Part shown: positions 16,246 through 19,561 of the stretch, one piece after another
Layout: the number at the start of each line of letters is the position of its first letter
Position numbering within the stretch: position 1 is the first letter of the stretch
DNA from: DATDCV01 sp036524155
GTDB taxonomy: Bacteria > Verrucomicrobiota > Verrucomicrobiia > Limisphaerales > UBA8199
Assembly (NCBI GenBank): GCA_036524155.1
Contig: DATDCV010000572.1
Location: 1 to 19,561, forward strand
DNA: 19,561 bases
Direction of reading: 5' to 3'
The notes under the pieces: generated by a model
Told to the model about the DNA's origin: nothing
The model's input: the letters and a program-made list of their open reading frames with translations, nothing else
Databases searched by the model: none
Position numbers and translations under genes: made by a program

Positions 16246-17229
16246 TCAGTCGCCCGCTTGTGCACGCGCTTCGGCGGCCAACGGAGTGCTTAAGTAACGT
16301 TCCCCCGTAGAACAGGCTACGGTTACGATCATCTTGCCCTTGTTTTCCGGGCGCTTGGCCACTTCGACCGCGGCCCAAACGTTTGCGCCCGAGGAGATCC
16401 CTGCGAGAACGCCTTCTTCTTTGGCCAAGCGGCGCGCCATGACGAAAGCATCATCGTTCGTCACTTGAATGCACTCGACAATCTGCGGACGGCCTTTGGA
16501 GTCTTTCAAATGGAGGTTCCTGGGAATAAATCCGCCACCCAGCCCTTGAATCTTGTGTGGGCCGGGTTTGAGAGGTTGGCCGGCGAGCGTCTGGGAAATA
16601 ACCGGTGAACCTGTGGGCTCCACCGCGATGGCTTCGAAAGATGGCCGGCGCGGCTTGATCACCTCCACGCAGCCAGTAATCGTCCCACCTGTCCCAACGC
16701 CTGAAATCAGAATGTCCACCTTGCCGTCCGTGTCAGCCCAGATTTCCTCAGCGGTCGTCTGCTGGTGAATCGCCGGGTTGGCCGGGTTGTCGAACTGCTG
16801 CGGGATCCAGGAGTTCGGCGTTTTTTCGGCCAGTTGCTCTGCTTTGGCGATGGCGCCTTTCATGCCCTCGGCACCGGGAGTGAGGACCAGCCTGGCGCCC
16901 AACAACGCCAGAAGCGTGCGCCGCTCCACGGACATCGTGTCAGGCATGGTCAAGATGAGCCGGTAACCTTTGGCAGCGGCGACGAACGCAAGGGCAATGC
17001 CAGTATTGCCGCTGGTGGCCTCGATGATCACCGACTCCCGTTTCAGGATCCCGCGCCGCTCGGCATCCTGAATCATGGACATCCCGATGCGGTCCTTGAC
17101 ACTGCCGAGGGGGTTGAAAAACTCGCACTTCAAGAGCACGGTAGCCCCAGCGCCAACGGTCACTTTGTTCAATCGCACCAGTGGAGTGCGACCCACGGTT
17201 TCTACGATATTGTTATAAATGTGTGCCAT
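16246..17229 (-). CDS. cysK: cysteine synthase A (O-acetylserine sulfhydrylase)
   Basis: The product is 327 aa. It joins O-acetylserine and sulfide to make cysteine with PLP as cofactor (EC 2.5.1.47). The start at 17229 gives MAHIYNNIVETVGRTPLVRL, the normal N-terminus. An ATG six codons earlier is possible. The PLP lysine is Lys45 in NPLGSVKDR, the substrate loop is EATSGNTG (residues 70-77), the phosphate-binding loop is GVGTGGTITG, and GISSGAN lies near the C-terminus. All are intact. Length and motifs favour CysK over cystathionine beta-synthase, since no CBS domain follows. The gene has its own promoter about 110-135 bp upstream (TTGACA and TATAAT), overlapped by a palindrome identical in its arms to one beside the marR-type gene. 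Repression by that regulator is therefore likely. Confidence 0.94.
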   Translation of the reverse strand: MAHIYNNIVETVGRTPLVRLNKVTVGAGATVLLKCEFFNPLGSVKDRIGMSMIQDAERRGILKRESVIIEATSGNTGIALAFVAAAKGYRLILTMPDTMSVERRTLLALLGARLVLTPGAEGMKGAIAKAEQLAEKTPNSWIPQQFDNPANPAIHQQTTAEEIWADTDGKVDILISGVGTGGTITGCVEVIKPRRPSFEAIAVEPTGSPVISQTLAGQPLKPGPHKIQGLGGGFIPRNLHLKDSKGRPQIVECIQVTNDDAFVMARRLAKEEGVLAGISSGANVWAAVEVAKRPENKGKMIVTVACSTGERYLSTPLAAEARAQAGD

Positions 17230-17331
17230 AAGAACCCGGTTGTACACAACCCTGTGGTTTCACCCCGACCGGGCGAACGACTGTATCCATAACCACAGAA
17301 GCGGCTGTGACTTCAATTTGCATTGCCTGAG
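17230..17331 (-). promoter_or_regulatory. cysK 5' leader with mutually exclusive hairpins
   Basis: The predicted cysK transcript has an untranslated leader of about 100 nt. On the minus strand, CTGTGGTT (plus 17291-17298) can pair in part with the upstream CACAG (17305-17309), or over all 8 bp with the downstream AACCACAG (17252-17259). The two hairpins exclude each other. A further dyad, GGTTGT-N2-ACAACC (17238-17251), sits just before the start codon. No known riboswitch class is recognised. Confidence 0.4.
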
Positions 17332-17338
17332 GATTCAG

Positions 17339-17365
17339 ATTATATCGTAGAACGATATATGTCAA
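17339..17365 (-). promoter_or_regulatory. cysK promoter with overlapping MarR-type operator
   Basis: Read on the minus strand, a perfect -35 (TTGACA, plus 17360-17365) and a perfect -10 (TATAAT, plus 17339-17344) are separated by 15 bp. The spacer and part of the -10 are occupied by a perfect palindrome with 8-bp arms, TATATCGT-TCT-ACGATATA (17341-17359). Binding there would block RNA polymerase. The short 15-bp spacer is unusual and is repeated exactly at the second copy (18185-18211). Confidence 0.8.
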
Positions 17366-17376
17366 ACGGGGGCCTG

Positions 17377-17601
17377 CGTATCCGCTCAGAAGGTGTGAAA
17401 AAATTGAAAAGAGCCGAAATTGGCAATCGCAAGTAGTTGGCTCTCAACGTGGGTGTTGAACATTTACTCGCGCTTCGTCAATTTTTTCACACCTTCTCAG
17501 TCTTGGGTCGGAGCGCCGATCTTTAATCGGCTTGAGCGCGCCGACGGCCGCCTGTAAGCCGAGTGCAACTCGGCGCTCCGACCCAAGACTGAGCGGACAC
17601 G
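17377..17601. repeat. MITE-like composite palindromic element
   Basis: About 225 bp bounded by imperfect terminal inverted repeats CGTATCCGCTCAG / CTGAGCGGACACG (12 of 13 matched) and by a 9-bp direct repeat GGGCCTGCG (17370-17378 and 17601-17609) that looks like a target-site duplication, although it overlaps the repeat ends. Inside are two stem-loops: a perfect 20-bp inverted repeat (17388-17407 with 17478-17497) and a perfect 24-bp inverted repeat (17496-17519 with 17570-17593). The first loop holds a smaller hairpin AGAGCC/GGCTCT (17410-17415 and 17439-17444). The element has no coding capacity. It fills most of the 483-bp gap between cysK and the marR-type gene. Confidence 0.65.
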
Positions 17602-17712
17602 GGCCTGCGCGTCATCGACCGAAGGTCTCCGAGTCAGAGGTTCCTTAAGGCCGTCCGCGCCGGGGTCCCCACGCCATCCCAGGGTTCAGTCATCAGGACC
17701 AATCCCGGCGGC

Positions 17713-18138
17713 TTAACCACCCAGTTCATCGAGGTGTTTAAGCCGAAGAATGAGCTCCTTGCCTGTTCGCCTCAATTGCTCGGTGTGAGCCGACGAAAGG
17801 CCCGCGAGAACCTTCTCGCCGCGCCGCGTAAGCTGAACAAAAACCTGCCGGCGGTCCCGGGCTGACGGTGTGCGCGACACCAGTTTCTCCGCCACCAAAC
17901 GGTCAACCAGCCCAACCGCGCTGTGATGACGAAGCTGGAGGCGCTCCGCCAACTCGCCTACGGTGACCTGGTCGCGCCCCGGAAAGCCCTTGACGGCCAG
18001 CAAGGCCTGGTGCTGTTGCGGCGTAATGCCGGCGGCGTGCGCCGCCTCCTCGCTGAAATGAAGGAACTGCCGGAGCGCATAACGGAACGCCGCCAGCATC
18101 TCATACTGCGACTTGGAAAGCGGTTTGGTCTTCGCCAT
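17713..18138 (-). CDS. MarR-family transcriptional regulator
   Basis: The product is 141 aa, the usual MarR length. Its layout is standard: N-terminal helix for dimerisation (YEMLAAFRYALRQFLHFSEEAAHAAGITPQQHQALLAV), winged helix-turn-helix with recognition region VGELAERLQLRHHSAVGLVDRLVAEKLVSR, wing with the conserved Asp-Arg (SARDRRQVFVQLT), and a C-terminal helix. No Cys residue is present, so it is not a thiol-based OhrR-type sensor, and its ligand is unknown. The start at 18138 lies 52 bp from a perfect palindrome (18191-18209). A copy with identical arms sits in the cysK promoter. MarR dimers bind such palindromes, so this protein is the prime candidate regulator of both sites and of itself. 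It is divergent from the reductase/CDGSH genes. Confidence 0.92.
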   Translation of the reverse strand: MAKTKPLSKSQYEMLAAFRYALRQFLHFSEEAAHAAGITPQQHQALLAVKGFPGRDQVTVGELAERLQLRHHSAVGLVDRLVAEKLVSRTPSARDRRQVFVQLTRRGEKVLAGLSSAHTEQLRRTGKELILRLKHLDELGG

Positions 18139-18184
18139 GCGTCATCCGTCTTATGCCAGGCGGCTGCGAAAAGTCAGCCCTGGT

Positions 18185-18211
18185 TTGACCTATATCGTGC
18201 CACGATATACT
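18185..18211 (+). promoter_or_regulatory. promoter and MarR-type operator for the reductase/CDGSH unit
   Basis: On the plus strand TTGACC (18185-18190) and TATACT (18206-18211) are 15 bp apart. The palindrome TATATCGT-GCC-ACGATATA (18191-18209) fills the spacer and overlaps the -10, with geometry identical to the cysK promoter. Transcription would run right, toward the peptide, reductase and CDGSH genes. The same palindrome lies 52 bp upstream of the divergent marR-type gene, so autoregulation is likely, although no clear minus-strand promoter is visible. Confidence 0.78.
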
Positions 18212-18355
18212 ATCGGGTTCCTGGATGCAAACGGAGTCCGCTCCGCCGCCCGGCGAATTCCGCACGACCTCGCGGCCCCTGACCAACCCCGACCGCCGAT
18301 GGCCATTGCCCTCCACATTAGGCGGGCCTACGCACCTTGTGCGTCGGGAGAGGGT

Positions 18356-18487
18356 ATGGACCAACCCGCCATGAAAACAACGAGGGCAATTACGGCCACA
18401 GATGCTCAGCCGGCAGCACTGAAAAAGAGTGCACGGGGCGGACCTTTTGGGTATAGGTTCAAGGAAAGCGATGGCGTATCGCATTAA
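18356..18487 (+). CDS. possible small protein of 43 aa upstream of the reductase
   Basis: A short frame encodes MDQPAMKTTRAITATDAQPA followed by a basic, Gly-rich end containing KKSARGGPFGYRFKESDG. It is preceded by a purine-rich GGGAGAGGG (18346-18354) that could serve as a ribosome binding site. A 6-bp hairpin ACGCAC-CTT-GTGCGT (18330-18344) lies directly before that. It starts about 140 bp after the predicted operator-controlled promoter and ends 15 bp before the reductase start, so it would be the first gene of the unit. The peptide matches no family I know. It could be a chance frame in a long leader. The rest of the 364-bp gap before 18503 holds only the promoter. Confidence 0.35.
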   Translation: MDQPAMKTTRAITATDAQPAALKKSARGGPFGYRFKESDGVSH

Positions 18488-18502
18488 GAGGCGAGTGAGG
18501 CG

Positions 18503-19228
18503 ATGGCGAAACTGACATTTCTGCTGAGCGAAAGGAAGCAGATCGCTGAGGCGACCACGAGCTTCCGCTTTGATCTGGCTGAGCAAAGGTTTTCGTTTCA
18601 GCCCGGTCAGTTTATTCGCGTTGGCTTGCCGAATCCTCCTCATCCGGATCCAAAAGGAAATGCGCGGTCGTTCTCCATCGCCTCCGCGCCCTCCGACCCC
18701 TTCCTGCTGATCGCGTCCCGCATGACCGGGAGCCCGTTCAAAACCAGCCTGGCCGAGGTGCCCCTCGGCACGCCCGTCAGTATCAGTGGACCGGTTGGGT
18801 CATTCACCCTCGCCCCAAACTCCCACTCCCCTGTGGCGTTCTTTGCGGGCGGGATCGGCATCACGCCGTTTTGCAGCATGATCAGGAATGTTCGGGAGAC
18901 GGACCCAGCCCGGCGCCTGACGCTCGTTTATGCTAATCGCTGCCGCGAACAGGCGGCGTTCCTTGAAGAATTGGAAGCCTGGGCCAATGACCACGCGAAT
19001 TTCCACTTGCTCGCCACGATGACGCAACCCGGGAAATCCCAAAAAGCCTGGAACGGCCCTACAGGTTACGTAGACGACAGCTTCGTGCGGCGGTATTTGC
19101 CGGAATTGCCGTCCGGGGGCTGTTATGTCGCCGGTCCGCCCCGGTTCGTTGACGGGGTGACCCGGACCTTGCGGGAAGCCGGCGTTAGCGAGGAGCGTTT
19201 GTGGACAGACGAATTCACGGGATACTAA
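18503..19228 (+). CDS. FAD-binding ferredoxin/flavodoxin reductase-like oxidoreductase
   Basis: The product is 241 aa of the ferredoxin-NADP+ reductase superfamily. The FAD-binding barrel comes first, with Arg55-Ser-Phe-Ser58-Ile-Ala-Ser (the RxYS-type flavin motif, here with Phe) and GPVGSF. The NAD(P)-binding half follows, with GGIGITPF (residues 116-123), LVYANR, and CYVAGPPRFV near the C-terminus. The usual CGP is replaced by AGP at that point, and no [2Fe-2S] plant-ferredoxin domain is fused on. The enzyme therefore needs a separate electron partner. The double-CDGSH protein encoded 30 bp downstream is the obvious candidate. The family moves electrons between NAD(P)H and iron-sulfur or flavin carriers. 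The direction here is unknown. Expression is predicted from the MarR-controlled promoter at 18185-18211. Confidence 0.9.
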   Translation: MAKLTFLLSERKQIAEATTSFRFDLAEQRFSFQPGQFIRVGLPNPPHPDPKGNARSFSIASAPSDPFLLIASRMTGSPFKTSLAEVPLGTPVSISGPVGSFTLAPNSHSPVAFFAGGIGITPFCSMIRNVRETDPARRLTLVYANRCREQAAFLEELEAWANDHANFHLLATMTQPGKSQKAWNGPTGYVDDSFVRRYLPELPSGGCYVAGPPRFVDGVTRTLREAGVSEERLWTDEFTGY

Positions 19229-19245
19229 CCAGCAACCTAAACAAG

Positions 19246-19251
19246 AAGGAG
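19246..19251 (+). promoter_or_regulatory. strong Shine-Dalgarno of the short CDGSH gene
   Basis: AAGGAG lies 7 nt before the ATG at 19259. It confirms that start and is clearly stronger than the sites at most other genes of the window, which suggests high translation of this small protein. Confidence 0.8.
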
Positions 19252-19258
19252 CATCAAG

Positions 19259-19495
19259 ATGACTGAGCCTGTGATCGCGGAGACGACGCCTGCGGTGTTG
19301 GACCTGGGAGTCGGGACCTATTGGTGGTGCCGGTGCGGCCGGTCGCAAAAACAACCCTTTTGCGATGGCTCACACAAAGGAACGGGGTTCGAGCCGCTGG
19401 AATTCAAGCTTGACCAACCCAAGCGCGTGGCGTTGTGCCAGTGCAAGCACACGAATTCCCCACCGTTCTGCGACGGCACGCACGTGGAGCTGTAA
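19259..19495 (+). CDS. short double-CDGSH iron-sulfur protein
   Basis: The product is 78 aa and is almost nothing but two CDGSH motifs. The first is Cys24-x-Cys26-x2-Ser-x3-Pro-x-Cys35-Asp-Gly-Ser-His39. The second is Cys60-x-Cys62-x2-Thr-x3-Pro-x-Cys71-Asp-Gly-Thr-His75. Each should bind one [2Fe-2S] cluster through three Cys and one His, giving a compact two-cluster electron carrier without needing a dimer. It lacks the membrane anchor of eukaryotic mitoNEET and has no signal peptide, so it is cytoplasmic. It follows the reductase by 30 bp with a good ribosome binding site, so the two are almost certainly one operon and likely redox partners. It resembles the ends of the long CDGSH protein at 9993-10676 but lacks that protein's Cys-containing middle region. 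Confidence 0.93.
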   Translation: MTEPVIAETTPAVLDLGVGTYWWCRCGRSQKQPFCDGSHKGTGFEPLEFKLDQPKRVALCQCKHTNSPPFCDGTHVEL

Positions 19496-19561
19496 TCCGG
19501 GCCGTGCCCGCGCTGGCGACGAAGTTCTGGCCTCCCAACCTCATGAGCCTGGAAATACCTC

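Noticed and set aside
17496..17593. The perfect 24-bp inverted repeat as a transcription terminator for the marR-type gene
   Set aside because: No T-run follows the stem on either strand and the loop is 50 nt long, so it fits a mobile palindromic element better.

Overview
The window is GC-rich, densely packed bacterial DNA, most likely from a Verrucomicrobiota member of the Pedosphaera/Limisphaerales type. This is an inference. It rests on the (CCGAAAT)n intergenic repeat, the secreted beta-helix and GH127-type carbohydrate proteins, weak Shine-Dalgarno signals at most genes, and the style of the conserved hypothetical proteins. There are no phage genes, transposases, CRISPR arrays or rRNA. 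One tRNA gene, tRNA-Gly(CCC), is present on the minus strand.

Layout. Positions 1-1276 hold a conserved hypothetical protein and a small lipoprotein with an NTF2/SnoaL-like body. Positions 1277-1897 are mostly non-coding and contain the tRNA. Positions 1898-4955 are a tight operon in which each junction is a 4-base ATGA overlap: a DUF2167 membrane-anchored protein, a membrane protein with a C-terminal zinc ribbon, and a SAM-dependent methyltransferase. A short (CCGAAAT)n repeat follows, then a Cys-motif hypothetical and a secreted beta-helix protein that seems to stop early in its second domain. Converging on it from the minus strand is a secreted protein with two metallo-beta-lactamase domains. 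Next come a double-CDGSH iron-sulfur protein and a TMEM175-type channel that appears to start at ACG behind a perfect Shine-Dalgarno. On the minus strand is a large secreted GH127-like glycosidase fused to an SGNH hydrolase, divergent from ilvD (branched-chain amino acid synthesis).

The right end (16246-19561) is the most interesting part. It holds cysK (minus), a marR-type regulator (minus), and a plus-strand unit made of a possible 43-aa peptide, an FAD/NAD(P)H ferredoxin-reductase-like protein and a 78-aa double-CDGSH protein. The same perfect palindrome, TATATCGT-N3-ACGATATA, lies inside two promoters of identical geometry. One drives cysK, the other drives the reductase/CDGSH unit and lies just upstream of marR. 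This predicts a small local regulon that links cysteine synthesis with an iron-sulfur electron-transfer pair under a MarR-type repressor. A roughly 225-bp composite palindromic element with imperfect terminal inverted repeats and a 9-bp flanking direct repeat sits between cysK and marR.
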